A stretch of 64,000 bases of DNA from JAHJCW01 sp965369995 (GCA_965369995.1 CBDURO010000002.1:15520-79519), one strand, 5' to 3'; positions 26,191-36,774 are shown, counted from the first letter of the stretch. The notes: generated from the letters alone by a model not told the origin. Numbers and translations: made by a program.

Positions 26191-27543
26191 CTATCCTTCC
26201 GCTTTCATAATATCTAATCCTTTACGTATTGCTGCGCCGACATCAATTTTACTCGGACAGGCAAAACTGCATAATGCAAAATCTTCTTCGTCACATTCTA
26301 AGATACCGAGTTGAGTCATTTCTTCAACATCATCTGCTAATATGCTGCGATATAATGGATTTGGCATTATATCCATAGGTAACACATCTTCCCATGCATT
26401 AATTGGTACTAAAGCTCTTAAACTTCCATTCTGTTTTGTGGTAAAATTGAATAATCTTCTTCTAAATGACAAAAATGAGCGTGATAAACTATAAGTTTTC
26501 TTAGAAGATCCGGGCTGAATCCACCCAAAAAATGGTCTCGAATGATCAACCGGTAAAATTGATATTATGGTGTCATAAAATCCAAGATAATCATCTTTTT
26601 CGACCGTTTTACCGGTGAGTACATCACCGCTAATAATTCGGTATTCGCCGTCTTCCAACTGATTACTTACGAGAGTATCAATTTTAGCACCAATTCTCGT
26701 TTTTACGTGTATTGGATTCTTGGCACCGGGACCACCAACCGCTACGATGATCGAAGGGTCAAGTTCCCCTTTTAAGAATAATTTACCTAAAATAATAACA
26801 TGCTGAATATTTACAGTCCAAATAACATCTCCCGGTTTCAATGGAGCAATATGATGAATTTGTATTCCTACATTTCCAGCCGGATGCGGTCCTGAAATAT
26901 GATGCAATTTACAATTAACCAGTCCGGTGAGTTCTTCTATTTGTTCATTTGTCGAAATACCGATATTTACGTCACCATCTGTTAAGCCATTCAAAACATT
27001 AATACCGGCTTGAAGTGCATCTTTTTGTCCCTTTAAAACTAAATCCAAATTGGGTGATAGTGGTGCTGTATGTAATGCTGAAATAAAAATATCACGCGGT
27101 TCATCTTCAGGATTTGCAACATGATTATATGGTCTTTGTCTAATTAAATGCCATAAATTTGATTCTGATATTATAGATTTAATTTCTTCACGTTTTAACT
27201 TGGCAATATCATTTAAAGTTATAGCTTTATAAGAAAATCCTTTTTCATGTTTATCAAGTTTAATGACGATTTTTTCAATAACTCGCCTCGGTCCATATTT
27301 AATCTTTGATATTGTACCGGCACCAGGAGCACCCCATATTTGTTCAGGATTTTCTTTATTAAAAAATAATGGTGTACCAATGTCAACATGGTCACCTTCT
27401 TTTATAAATAATTTAGGTTTAACGTATCGGTATTCAACCGGACGAACTCCAACTTCAGTTGTAATTAACTTGGTTATTACTTCTTTTTGGGGAATACCGG
27501 CAATGCGAATTGAGTGCCCTTTACGTATTTTAATCTGTGTCAT
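26191..27543 (-). CDS. nqrA: Na+-translocating NADH:quinone reductase subunit A
   Basis: Cytoplasmic subunit of 450 residues that helps form the ubiquinone/quinone site. It starts with IRKGHSIRIAGIPQKEV and includes the barrel-sandwich segment VKPKLFIKEGDHVDIGTPLFF. Conserved histidine/proline stretches HTAPLSPNLDL and HISGPHPAGNVGIQIHH follow, with the C-terminal CSFACPSKIDVGAAIRKGL. It is the first nqr gene and lies only 35 bases after the nuoN stop. I find no terminator or clear promoter in that gap, so it may be read from the nuo transcript. Confidence 0.96.
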   Translation of the reverse strand: MTQIKIRKGHSIRIAGIPQKEVITKLITTEVGVRPVEYRYVKPKLFIKEGDHVDIGTPLFFNKENPEQIWGAPGAGTISKIKYGPRRVIEKIVIKLDKHEKGFSYKAITLNDIAKLKREEIKSIISESNLWHLIRQRPYNHVANPEDEPRDIFISALHTAPLSPNLDLVLKGQKDALQAGINVLNGLTDGDVNIGISTNEQIEELTGLVNCKLHHISGPHPAGNVGIQIHHIAPLKPGDVIWTVNIQHVIILGKLFLKGELDPSIIVAVGGPGAKNPIHVKTRIGAKIDTLVSNQLEDGEYRIISGDVLTGKTVEKDDYLGFYDTIISILPVDHSRPFFGWIQPGSSKKTYSLSRSFLSFRRRLFNFTTKQNGSLRALVPINAWEDVLPMDIMPNPLYRSILADDVEEMTQLGILECDEEDFALCSFACPSKIDVGAAIRKGLDIMKAEG

Positions 27544-27578
27544 ATACTATAATAAAAAGGAATTTTTCGTTGGTAAAA

Positions 27579-29072
27579 TTACATACTTGCAACATAAAAT
27601 ATAAGAGAATTTCTTACCCAATCTGCTAAAGGCGCCCAATATATTCCAAAGATAATTGTCAATGTTGCTAAAACTACCAAAATCAATGTAACCGGCATAA
27701 TTGGTTGAGTTATTGTCTTTTGAGGATCTCCGTCAAAATACATTACTTTCACGACCCGCATATAATAATACAAAGAGATTACGCTATTTATTAATCCAAC
27801 AAAAGCAATCCAATAAAATTGTGTACCGCCTTCAATCAGAGCGGCAAATAAATAAAACTTTCCAATAAATCCAGCAGTTGGCGGTAGTCCAGTTAAAGAG
27901 AACATAAAAACTGTCATTACAAAACTGACTATTGGCATTTTCCATCCAATTCCCTCAAAGTCTGAAAATGTTTCACCACCGGTCATGTTCTTAACTGCAA
28001 TAATTACAAAAAATGCTCCTAAATTCATCAAAACGTAAACAAATAGATATAACATAACAGCATAAATGCTATCACTGGAAAGAAGGGGTAATACCATTAG
28101 TATATATCCCGCATGGGCGATGCTGGAATACGCCAGCATTCTTTTCAAATTATCTTGTTGAATTGCAACAACGTTTCCAAGAGTCATAGTAATTACTGCC
28201 AACAGGGCAAGGATTTGAGCCCATGGTAATTCAGTTTGCGTTAGCCAACTTCCCGCTTGTAAAGCTCCTGAATCGCCGAATACAATATGAAAAAATCGGA
28301 TTACTACTGCAAATCCGGCAGCTTTCGGTGCAACCGATAAAAAGGCAGTAATTGTCGTTGGCGCGCCTTCATATACATCAGGAGTCCAAAAATGGAACGG
28401 CACTACAGAAATTTTATATGCAAATCCAGCCAATATAAGTACAAATGAAATCGTCAAAGCAAAGTTGGCACTACCACCTAATGCCATTAGATTACTTCCT
28501 ATTAAACATATCTTGGTGGTACCGGTTAATCCAAATAAAATACTCAATCCGAATAACATCAATCCTGATGAAAATGCACCATAAATCACATATTTCAGAG
28601 CAGATTCATTTGAACGCCGTTCAGACTTTAAATATCCTGCTAATATAAACGACATAATCGAAACAGTTTCAATTGCCAAATAGATCATTATAAGATCAAC
28701 AGCAGATACCATTAAAAACATACCAAAAACCATAATCGCAAGTAATACATAATACTCACCAACACGGTAATTTGTGAATTCCTTATTATATCTACTAATT
28801 AGTACAACAAAAATTGTTGCAATCAATATAATTATTTTGAAGTATACAGCAAACGGATCTAGCGCAACCATGTCAGTAAATAACGTAGTTACATTTTGTG
28901 GATTACGCAATAATATCGCAATCAGCGATAAAATTAAACCGCCTAAAATCCAATTACCGGTTAAGTACGATTTTTTCTTCGAATAAAATAAATCGGCTAT
29001 TATTCCGATTAAAACCGTAGCTACAACGATCAGTTCAGGAATAAAAAGTTTTATACTTTGCAGATTACTCAT
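27579..29072 (-). CDS. nuoN: NADH-quinone oxidoreductase subunit N
   Basis: Antiporter-like proton (or sodium) channel subunit of complex I, with about 14 membrane helices. Conserved features include a glutamate helix (YLAIETVSIMSFILAGY), FKISVVPFHFWTPDVYEGAPT-like AYKISVVPFHFWTPD, the lysine helix QQDNLKRMLAYSSIAHAGY and GLPPTAGFIGKFYLF. Start chosen at ATG 29070-29072 (497 residues), with GGGAG 5 bases upstream; an in-frame alternative 51 bases earlier overlaps nuoM and adds non-homologous residues. It is the last nuo gene before nqrA. Confidence 0.96.
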   Translation of the reverse strand: MSNLQSIKLFIPELIVVATVLIGIIADLFYSKKKSYLTGNWILGGLILSLIAILLRNPQNVTTLFTDMVALDPFAVYFKIIILIATIFVVLISRYNKEFTNYRVGEYYVLLAIMVFGMFLMVSAVDLIMIYLAIETVSIMSFILAGYLKSERRSNESALKYVIYGAFSSGLMLFGLSILFGLTGTTKICLIGSNLMALGGSANFALTISFVLILAGFAYKISVVPFHFWTPDVYEGAPTTITAFLSVAPKAAGFAVVIRFFHIVFGDSGALQAGSWLTQTELPWAQILALLAVITMTLGNVVAIQQDNLKRMLAYSSIAHAGYILMVLPLLSSDSIYAVMLYLFVYVLMNLGAFFVIIAVKNMTGGETFSDFEGIGWKMPIVSFVMTVFMFSLTGLPPTAGFIGKFYLFAALIEGGTQFYWIAFVGLINSVISLYYYMRVVKVMYFDGDPQKTITQPIMPVTLILVVLATLTIIFGIYWAPLADWVRNSLIFYVASM

Positions 29073-29085
29073 TATGCTCCCAACA

Positions 29086-30636
29086 CTAGAAGATGCCTTT
29101 TGCTCCACCAAGAGTAACCACATGCTCGATGATACCTGAAACTGTCTCTTTGATAATATTTAAGAACGGAGCCGGATACACACCAAATACAAAGGTGATA
29201 ATTGCTAAAGGAATAAGTGCAAATAACTCCCTGCCATTGATTTCTGGCATATCACTATATTTTTTATTTAATTCCCCGAAGAATATTTTTTGATAAGCAC
29301 GCAGGAAATAAGCAGCATTAATCAAAATGCCTAGAGTACTAATTATTACTATCGTTCGGAAGACCGGAAATGCTCCTACAAAACACATAAATTCACTTAT
29401 AAATCCTGACAAGGACGGTAATCCAAGTCCCGCAAAGAATGCGATTGCTGTTACACCGGCATAAATTGGCATTTGCTTTGCCAAACCACCGAATCCAGCT
29501 ATTTCACGATGGTGCGCACGGTCATAGACAACCCCTGCTATAATAAACAACATCGCCGATATTGTACCGTGATTAAACATCTGGAACACAGCTCCACTCA
29601 TTCCTGCTTCGGCGGCGGCGTAATTATTACCGTTTGCAGCACCGGCTGCAACTACGGCAGCCATTCCAATTAATGCATATCCCAAGTGATTAATACTTGA
29701 ATACGCAACCATTTTCTTCAAATCTTTTTGAGCTAAAGCCGCTAATCCGCCCCAAATAACATTGATCACGCCCAACACAGCTAAGGCTCCGGCGAACCAC
29801 CAAACCGCTTCAGGCAGCATACCGTAATTAACACGCAACATTCCATAGAGACCCATTTTCAATAATACACCGGCAAGTATGACGGAAATTGCTGTTGGTG
29901 CTTCTACATGAGCGAGCGGCAACCACGTATGGAATGGAAATACTGGAACTTTAATCGCAAAGCCGACAAATAATAAAACCCAAATTACTTTTATAGCGCT
30001 CATGCCCCACCACAAAACTCCGTTCAAAGCATCGGGAGCGGTGTGCATTAGCGTGATCATATCAAAAGTTTGGCCGCAAGTAAAATAAAGAGCTAAAATT
30101 GCAATCAGCATTAACACAGAGCCAAATAATGTAAATAGGAAGAATTTAATAGCGGCATAAACACGTTGTGGTCCACCCCACATACCGATTAAGAAATACA
30201 TCGGCAGTAACATTACTTCCCAAAATACGTAAAATAGGAAAAAATCCAAGGCAAGGAAAACTCCCATCATCCCTGTATCTAAAAGTAAAAATAAAGCAAA
30301 GAATCCTTTGACTGCACGCTTGGTGTTCCAACTTACAAAAATCGCTAAAAATGATAATAGAGGAGTAAGCACAACCATTGGTAAACTTAAACCGTCCACC
30401 CCTAATGTATAAAAAATATTGAACGATGGAATCCAGTTGTACCTTTCCATAAATTGAAAACCACCAGTGGTTTTATCAAATTGCATCCACAAAAGAATTG
30501 CAAGAAATAATTGCAATCCTGTTGCAGCGGCAGCTATAATTTTTATTACATCTACCTTATCTCTGGGAACAAAGGCAATAGCAAGCATGCCGATTATCGG
30601 TAACCAAACGAGTAGACTTAAAATATTTAAATCCAT
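29086..30636 (-). CDS. nuoM: NADH-quinone oxidoreductase subunit M
   Basis: Antiporter-like subunit of complex I, 516 residues and about 14 helices. Typical stretches are TLGVDGLSLPMVVLTPLL, FYVFWEVMLLPMYFLIG with the conserved glutamate, KVPVFPFHTWLPLAHVEAPT, LKKMVAYSSINHLGYALIG with the conserved lysine, and GLPSLSGFISEFMCFVGAF. It lies between nuoL (34-base gap) and nuoN (13-base gap) in canonical order. Confidence 0.97.
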   Translation of the reverse strand: MDLNILSLLVWLPIIGMLAIAFVPRDKVDVIKIIAAAATGLQLFLAILLWMQFDKTTGGFQFMERYNWIPSFNIFYTLGVDGLSLPMVVLTPLLSFLAIFVSWNTKRAVKGFFALFLLLDTGMMGVFLALDFFLFYVFWEVMLLPMYFLIGMWGGPQRVYAAIKFFLFTLFGSVLMLIAILALYFTCGQTFDMITLMHTAPDALNGVLWWGMSAIKVIWVLLFVGFAIKVPVFPFHTWLPLAHVEAPTAISVILAGVLLKMGLYGMLRVNYGMLPEAVWWFAGALAVLGVINVIWGGLAALAQKDLKKMVAYSSINHLGYALIGMAAVVAAGAANGNNYAAAEAGMSGAVFQMFNHGTISAMLFIIAGVVYDRAHHREIAGFGGLAKQMPIYAGVTAIAFFAGLGLPSLSGFISEFMCFVGAFPVFRTIVIISTLGILINAAYFLRAYQKIFFGELNKKYSDMPEINGRELFALIPLAIITFVFGVYPAPFLNIIKETVSGIIEHVVTLGGAKGIF

Positions 30637-30670
30637 AATAATTCCTTTTAAATCTTTATCTTATATCTTA

Positions 30671-32722
30671 TCATAACATTTGTATTATTAATAAGATGAC
30701 TATAGCAAAGGCTGCATATAGCACATAATTTTGAATTTTTCCGGTTTGTAATTTTTTCAAAGAATTACCTAATCTCTGAGTGGATCTTCCAAATCCATCT
30801 ACTATCTCTTGATCCAGTCCATCGTAATCGGCAATTCCTACAATCTTCGCAACCCATTCGGTAACTCTTCCGATTCCATTAATAAAATATTTGTCGTAAA
30901 CATCCCAATCTAAATATGCCACCCAATCCGCTAATTTCAAAAATGGCTGGTAAATTATTTTATCATATAATTCATCAATATAATATCTATTGAAAGATAA
31001 ATTGTAAAGAGGTTTTAATCGTTTTGACCAGGCTTCGGCAGAAATATACCGTTTAAAATACATCAACCAAGCTAATAAAAGTCCTAAGCCCGCTGCAATT
31101 AGCGCTGTTATCATCGCGGGGAAATGGCTATGATGGATACTTTCCTCTATTTCATGAACAGATGGATTTAGATGTCCCGGAACCAAAGATTCATGTTGTT
31201 CAACCAAGTGAGTAAACCATCCTTGACCAGACAATGGATTGAAATTCGGCAACGTGTAAAATATAAAAATACTTAAGACACTTAAAACTACAAGTGGAAT
31301 TAACATTGCAGTTGGTGATTCTTTTATTAAATTAAATATTTTAGGCTTCTTTGATTCATTATGAAAAGTTAAGAAAATCATACGGAACATATAAAAAGCA
31401 GTTAATAATGCTGCTCCAAAACCAAAGAATAATAATAGATAATGTGCACCTGTTCGATTAACTAATGCCAAAGTTCCTGCCAAAATAGCATCTTTTGAGA
31501 GAAAACCTGAAAAAAGCGGCACACCTGAAATTGCTAGCGAACTAATAATCATTGCCCAATAAGTAACCGGCATTTTGGAATTCAATCCACCCATATTCCG
31601 CATATCCTGCGCATCAGTTTTATGATCACCTAATTTATGTAGCGCATTATGCATACCATGTATCACGCTACCGGCTCCATAAAACAGATTTGCCTTAAAC
31701 ATGGCATGGATTACGAGATGGAAAAATGCCGCAGTATAAGCGCCGGTTCCAATTGCCATAATCATATACCCCAACTGGCTTACTGTGGAATATGCTAGCA
31801 CTTGTTTTATATCCGTGCGCGTAATCGCGATTGTTGCAGCAAAGAATGCGGTAAACCCGCCAATATACGCAATTATAATTAACGCATCAGGACTTAAGAT
31901 TGGAAAAACTCTTACCATCATAAAAACACCGGCGGCAACCATTGTTGCAGCATGTATCAATGCTGATACGGGAGTCGGACCTTCCATAGCATCCGGTAGC
32001 CAAATATGTAACGGGAACTGAGCTGATTTCCCAACCGCTCCTAAAAATAAGCCGATACCGGCTAATGTAAGTAATGTACCGGTAATTTTTCCGGCTGCAA
32101 CTCCGGCAAAAATATCACCGTATGAAAATGAACCGATTGCGGTAAATAACAACATTATTCCAATAAAAAACCCAATATCTCCAACACGATTAGTAAGGAA
32201 TGCCTTCTTCCCTGCATTGGCAGCCGAATCTTTTTCAAACCAAAATCCAATTAATAAATATGAACTAAGTCCAACCAACTCCCAACTCATATATAATAGC
32301 ATGAAGCTGTTTGCTAAAACTATTCCGTTCATACTGAATGTAAATAGAGAAAGATAGGCATAATAACGAGAGTAGCGCGGATCACCCTCCATATATTTTA
32401 ATGAAAAGATATGACTTGCCGATGAAATAATTGCCACCACTAAGAGCATAATTATAGTGATGTTATCAACTAAAAATCCCATCGATATTTTAAAATTAGC
32501 AGTTTCAAGCCAAGTAAATGAGAAATTCTGTTTGAAATTCGGATTGTAATCCAATAACATTCCGGCAAACAACGCAATTGATAGAACTAACGTAGCAAGT
32601 ACAGCGCCAATTGATACCCAATCGCCTTGGCGCGGTAAACGTTTTCCAATAAAAATCTGTATACCAAAAGCAATTAGCGGTAAAAAGTAAATTAATAATG
32701 TATATTGTAAGAAAATGTTCAT
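30671..32722 (-). CDS. nuoL: NADH-quinone oxidoreductase subunit L
   Basis: Distal antiporter-like subunit of complex I. At 683 residues it has the extended C-terminus expected for the long lateral helix and its anchor. Conserved segments are MSWELVGLSSYLLIGFW, SAQFPLHIWLPDAMEGPTP, RTDIKQVLAYSTVSQLGYM, and SGVPLFSGFLSKDAIL. The C-terminal region ends in another membrane helix. It overlaps nuoK by 4 bases. Confidence 0.97.
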   Translation of the reverse strand: MNIFLQYTLLIYFLPLIAFGIQIFIGKRLPRQGDWVSIGAVLATLVLSIALFAGMLLDYNPNFKQNFSFTWLETANFKISMGFLVDNITIIMLLVVAIISSASHIFSLKYMEGDPRYSRYYAYLSLFTFSMNGIVLANSFMLLYMSWELVGLSSYLLIGFWFEKDSAANAGKKAFLTNRVGDIGFFIGIMLLFTAIGSFSYGDIFAGVAAGKITGTLLTLAGIGLFLGAVGKSAQFPLHIWLPDAMEGPTPVSALIHAATMVAAGVFMMVRVFPILSPDALIIIAYIGGFTAFFAATIAITRTDIKQVLAYSTVSQLGYMIMAIGTGAYTAAFFHLVIHAMFKANLFYGAGSVIHGMHNALHKLGDHKTDAQDMRNMGGLNSKMPVTYWAMIISSLAISGVPLFSGFLSKDAILAGTLALVNRTGAHYLLLFFGFGAALLTAFYMFRMIFLTFHNESKKPKIFNLIKESPTAMLIPLVVLSVLSIFIFYTLPNFNPLSGQGWFTHLVEQHESLVPGHLNPSVHEIEESIHHSHFPAMITALIAAGLGLLLAWLMYFKRYISAEAWSKRLKPLYNLSFNRYYIDELYDKIIYQPFLKLADWVAYLDWDVYDKYFINGIGRVTEWVAKIVGIADYDGLDQEIVDGFGRSTQRLGNSLKKLQTGKIQNYVLYAAFAIVILLIIQML

Positions 32723-33024
32723 TGTTTCAACTGTTGCGCTTCATCCACATTTATGGAATTAAAATTTTGATATAGATTAATTATTATCGCTAACGCAACT
32801 GCTACTTCCGCTGCTGCTAATACAATAACAAATAATGCAAAAATATGTCCGGTAATATTTATCCCGCCAAAACGCGCAAATGCGATAAAATTTAGATTAG
32901 CGGCATTTAAAATCAATTCAATTCCCATTAAAACTGCAATTGCGTTTCGTCGTGTCATTACAGCAAACATACCCAGTGAAAAAAGAATAGCAGCTAAAAT
33001 TAAATATACTTGCAGGGTATCCAT
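32719..33024 (-). CDS. nuoK: NADH-quinone oxidoreductase subunit K
   Basis: Small three-helix subunit of complex I (101 residues). The two buried glutamates used in proton translocation are seen in LMGIELILNAANLNF and AAAEVAVALAIIINLY. Start and stop overlap neighbours (1 base with nuoJ, 4 with nuoL). Confidence 0.96.
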   Translation of the reverse strand: MDTLQVYLILAAILFSLGMFAVMTRRNAIAVLMGIELILNAANLNFIAFARFGGINITGHIFALFVIVLAAAEVAVALAIIINLYQNFNSINVDEAQQLKQ

Positions 33025-33512
33025 TAACTCTCTTTCCTTGCTAATACGGCAGCACCTATTAAAGCTCCCAATAGTAATACAGAAGCAACCTCAAATGGTA
33101 ATAGGTAATCAGTCATTAAAAGTATACCAATATCGTGTACAGTTTGCTGTGGTTCTTGACTATGAATTTGTAGCCAGGGGGTGATATTGACCATCCAGGC
33201 TAATCCCGCAAAAATTGCGATGACTATTAGCGCTCCAAAACCTCTTTGTACATTGGTATGGGAAATCCTAACCGAAGTGATTTTATGAGTAAGCATTATA
33301 CCGAATAATAATAAAATTAGGATACCCCCAATGTAGATCATGACTTGTGTACCGGCCATAAAATCAGCCCATAAAAATACGTACATTGCTGCCACGCCAA
33401 GTAATGTGACCAACAATGCTATTGCAGCATATACTAAATTTTTAGAAAGGACTACCATTAGAGCAGCAGCTATAGTCATAATAACAAAGAACCAGAATAC
33501 AATATTAATCAT
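33024..33512 (-). CDS. nuoJ: NADH-quinone oxidoreductase subunit J
   Basis: Five-helix subunit of complex I (162 residues), with the conserved glycine/tyrosine third helix AGTQVMIYIGGILILLLFGIM near the middle. It begins 8 bases inside nuoI and its stop shares a base with the nuoK start. Order and length agree with other complex I loci. Confidence 0.94.
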   Translation of the reverse strand: MINIVFWFFVIMTIAAALMVVLSKNLVYAAIALLVTLLGVAAMYVFLWADFMAGTQVMIYIGGILILLLFGIMLTHKITSVRISHTNVQRGFGALIVIAIFAGLAWMVNITPWLQIHSQEPQQTVHDIGILLMTDYLLPFEVASVLLLGALIGAAVLARKES

Positions 33513-34080
33513 TTTTTAATATCTCCTGTTGCACTGGTAACGGCGTAGTAATCCTTTTAATATCTTTTTTAGTAACATTAGCAAATGTGAATATCAGTTT
33601 GCTTCGGTCATATTGTGAATATTCATAATCAAGTGGTTGTTTTTCAGAATTTGGTCCACCGGTCATAAATATACAATCTTCAGGACAGGGATATACACAA
33701 AGATTACAGAACATACATTCAGTCATATCAATATCAAAACGAGAAACTAATAACCGTTTTGTAGTACCATTTGATGTTAATCCCAAATCTGTTTCTTTAG
33801 GAACTTTGATTGTATCTATTTTAATACAATCTACCGGACATGCTCTTTCACATTTTCGACACCCAATACAATCATCAATATCAACATGGAGTTTTGATCT
33901 GATAATATTATAAATTTTCGGATCAAAACCGATATTTCGATCAGGTCTCGGCCATTTCTCTTCCGGATACTGTAATGTCACATTGCCTTTTCGGGCTTTA
34001 ACCATATGTTTCATTGTAATGCCCAATCCAATCAGGAGTGTTTTTACGGCTTGCCATATGTTTTGAAAGTATTTTTTCAT
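33505..34080 (-). CDS. nuoI: NADH-quinone oxidoreductase subunit I
   Basis: Carries two 4Fe-4S clusters that pass electrons towards NuoB. The two ferredoxin motifs are CIGCRKCERACP and CMFCNLCVYPCP. An amphipathic N-terminal helix anchors it to the membrane arm. The start is ATG 34078-34080 (191 residues, beginning MKKYFQNIWQ), 2 bases after the nuoH stop with GGA upstream. An in-frame start 24 bases earlier lies inside nuoH and is less likely. Confidence 0.96.
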   Translation of the reverse strand: MKKYFQNIWQAVKTLLIGLGITMKHMVKARKGNVTLQYPEEKWPRPDRNIGFDPKIYNIIRSKLHVDIDDCIGCRKCERACPVDCIKIDTIKVPKETDLGLTSNGTTKRLLVSRFDIDMTECMFCNLCVYPCPEDCIFMTGGPNSEKQPLDYEYSQYDRSKLIFTFANVTKKDIKRITTPLPVQQEILKND

Positions 34081-34082
34081 AT

Positions 34083-35168
34083 TTATCCGATCACAAGCGT
34101 CCAAATTGCTACGCCAAATAAATTAAACAACGCAATTGGCAATAAGACTTTCCATGCTACACTCATTAACTGATCAACCCTTAATCTTGGGAATGTCCAG
34201 CGAAACCAAATCATAATAAATATAGTAGCTGTCAACTTGGTTAAAAACCAAAAGAACCCCCACCATGCTCCTTCCATAACCCCTGCTATCGGACTCTGCC
34301 AGCCACCTAAAAATGCAACAACAGTTATACCGCAAACCACCAACATATTTCCATATTCACTTAGAAAAAAGAATGCCCATCGCATACCGGAATATTCTGT
34401 GTGGAATCCCGCAACAAGTTCCGATTCCGCTTCCGGAATATCAAACGGGGTTCTATTTGTTTCAGCAACTCCGGCGATAAAATAAATGAAGAACGCCAAA
34501 AAGGAGAACGGATTATTGAAAATATTCCAGTTTGGTAAAAATCCCCATATGGTTCCTGCTTGACTATGGATTATCCCTTGCATACTCAAGGTACCAGCTA
34601 ACAGCAAAATTGATACTAATGACAAAGCAGCCGGAATTTCATAACTAATAATTTGTGCAGCAGAACGCATACCGCCGAATAATGACCATTTATTGTCAGA
34701 AGACCAAGCGGCTAAAATGATCCCAATTACACCAAATGAACTGACTGCTAAAATGTAAAATATCCCAATATTCATATCTGCAGCAATTAAGTTCGGTCCA
34801 AATGGCATCGCAGCTAAGGCAATGAAAGCACCGAGAAAAAGAACGAAAGGAGCGATTATAAACAATTTCCTGTCTGCTGCTTTGGGAATAATATCTTCTT
34901 TCAGTAAAAGTTTTAAGGCATCTGCTACGGTTTGCAATAAACCCCATTTCCCGGCATGCAGTCCCGGACCTTGCCCCATCGGACCAATACGATCTTGCAT
35001 AAACGCTGAAAACTTTCTTTCGGCATAAACGGCAGCTAGGGCATTTATCGCCATAATGGCGAAAATTAGAACAGCGGCAATAAAGACTGCTGTTATAAAT
35101 AATATGGCAATATTTACATTAAAAGGAAGCCAGGATTGAAACCATTGAATGATCTTATCAATTGTCAT
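34083..35168 (-). CDS. nuoH: NADH-quinone oxidoreductase subunit H
   Basis: Membrane subunit that lines the quinone chamber of complex I; eight helices in 361 residues. Family signatures are AVYAERKFSAFMQDRIGP, the acidic loop ETNRTPFDIPEAESELVAGF, and EYSGMRWAFFFLSEYGNM, followed by RWTFPRLRVDQLM. It overlaps nuoD by 4 bases. nuoG, which usually precedes nuoH, is absent. Confidence 0.97.
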   Translation of the reverse strand: MTIDKIIQWFQSWLPFNVNIAILFITAVFIAAVLIFAIMAINALAAVYAERKFSAFMQDRIGPMGQGPGLHAGKWGLLQTVADALKLLLKEDIIPKAADRKLFIIAPFVLFLGAFIALAAMPFGPNLIAADMNIGIFYILAVSSFGVIGIILAAWSSDNKWSLFGGMRSAAQIISYEIPAALSLVSILLLAGTLSMQGIIHSQAGTIWGFLPNWNIFNNPFSFLAFFIYFIAGVAETNRTPFDIPEAESELVAGFHTEYSGMRWAFFFLSEYGNMLVVCGITVVAFLGGWQSPIAGVMEGAWWGFFWFLTKLTATIFIMIWFRWTFPRLRVDQLMSVAWKVLLPIALFNLFGVAIWTLVIG

Positions 35169-36286
35169 CTGTCAATCTCACCTAAGACTATATCCAAACT
35201 GCCTAATATGACTAAAATATCTGAAAGCATCCAACCGGTTGCAATTTCGCTTAAAACACTTAAAGCGGTAAAAGCAGGTGAACGCATTTTTACACGAATT
35301 GGACTTGGCTTTCCATCACTTATGATATAGTATCCTAAATCACCTCTTGGTGATTCTGTTCTAAAATATATTGATCCTTTTGGCGGACGCACCTTTCTAG
35401 GCAATGCTTCGTGCACATCGCCTTTACGCGGCATTTTATCTAAGGCTTGCCGAATGATCTTTATACTTTCATTCATTTCTTCAGCGCGCACCCAATACCT
35501 ATCCCAACAATCGCCAACTGACCCCATTAATCCTTTTCCAACCGGTATATCAAATTTAAATCTATCATATATAGAGTATGGTTCATCCTTGCGTAAATCC
35601 CATTTTACTCCTGAGCCGCGTAAATTTGGACCCGTAACGCCATAATCTATAGCAACATCTTTCGGTAAAATACCAACATCAGCGCTCCTTTCAATAAATA
35701 TCTTATTATATGATAAAATATTATGATATTCGTTGATATTCTTTTCAAATTCATCTAAAAATCGGTATGATGCTTCAACAAAACCAACCGGCAAATCATG
35801 AGAAACACCGCCTACCCACATATAATTATAGAGCAAACGTGCCCCACAGGTTATTTCAAATAAATCTAAAATTCTTTCCCGATCACGGAACATATATAAA
35901 AATGGTGTATAGGCACCAACATCTAAACCAAATGTACCCAAAGCTAATAAATGGCTGGCAATCCGATTATACTCAGCCATAATCACGCGAATATATTCGA
36001 CGCGTTCCGGTATTTTAATATCCATCATTTTTTCAACCGCAAGAACATATCCAAAACTATTATTCATTGCAGCAATATAATCGCAACGGTCAGTATATGG
36101 GACTACTTGTTCATAACTTAAATTTTCGCAATGTTTTTCAAAACATCGATGTAGATACCCGATTATCGGAATGATTTCAGAAATAATTTCACCGTCGGTT
36201 TTAACTTTTAGTCGTAAAACGCCATGTGTGCTTGGATGTTGAGGCCCAATATTCAAAGTCATTTCATCGGCGCGAATTAATCCCAT
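35165..36286 (-). CDS. nuoD: NADH-quinone oxidoreductase subunit D
   Basis: 49-kDa-type subunit at the quinone site. 373 residues with LNIGPQHPSTHGVLRL at the N-terminus, IGYLHRCFEKHCENLSY, and DRCDYIAAMNN. ESPRGDLGYYIISDG and DIVLGEIDR at the C-terminus complete the set. It is separate from nuoC (not fused as in enterics), overlapping it by 10 bases. Confidence 0.97.
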   Translation of the reverse strand: MGLIRADEMTLNIGPQHPSTHGVLRLKVKTDGEIISEIIPIIGYLHRCFEKHCENLSYEQVVPYTDRCDYIAAMNNSFGYVLAVEKMMDIKIPERVEYIRVIMAEYNRIASHLLALGTFGLDVGAYTPFLYMFRDRERILDLFEITCGARLLYNYMWVGGVSHDLPVGFVEASYRFLDEFEKNINEYHNILSYNKIFIERSADVGILPKDVAIDYGVTGPNLRGSGVKWDLRKDEPYSIYDRFKFDIPVGKGLMGSVGDCWDRYWVRAEEMNESIKIIRQALDKMPRKGDVHEALPRKVRPPKGSIYFRTESPRGDLGYYIISDGKPSPIRVKMRSPAFTALSVLSEIATGWMLSDILVILGSLDIVLGEIDR

Positions 36287-36774
36287 CCTTTTCTCACTTT
36301 TGGAACTTTCATTCCATTATATATATTTGGTGTTTTGTAATCCTTACGTAATGGCCAACCTTTCCAATCATCCGGTAATAACATTCTCCGCAAATCGCGA
36401 TGTCCTTTAAAACGAATGCCATACATATCATAAACTTCCCGCTCAAACCAATCGGCTATTCGCCAAACCTGTTCGACAGAAGGGATATATGGTTTTTTGC
36501 GCGATACAGAAATCCGTATCTCAATTTTATGCTTTAATTTCATTGAGTGAAAATTATAACGTACCTCCAAATCTTGCTCTAATCCCAAATCCACTCCCGT
36601 AATACACTGACAAGAATCAAATTTAAGCATAGAATCAGTTTTTATGAATTGTGCGATATCTTTCCATTGTTCCGGTTGAATTTGAATAAAATCATTGTGT
36701 GGTTCCTCCGGTTTAATAATAATTCCAGGGAATTTTACTTCAAGGATTTCACTGACTTTTTGATTGATTATCAT
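36277..36774 (-). CDS. nuoC: NADH-quinone oxidoreductase subunit C
   Basis: 30-kDa-type subunit of the peripheral arm, 165 residues. The family core DWFEREVYDMYGIRFKGH with RRMLLPDDWKGWPLRKDY is present towards the C-terminus. It overlaps nuoB by 4 bases and nuoD by 10, consistent with translation as a unit. Confidence 0.95.
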   Translation of the reverse strand: MIINQKVSEILEVKFPGIIIKPEEPHNDFIQIQPEQWKDIAQFIKTDSMLKFDSCQCITGVDLGLEQDLEVRYNFHSMKLKHKIEIRISVSRKKPYIPSVEQVWRIADWFEREVYDMYGIRFKGHRDLRRMLLPDDWKGWPLRKDYKTPNIYNGMKVPKVRKGWD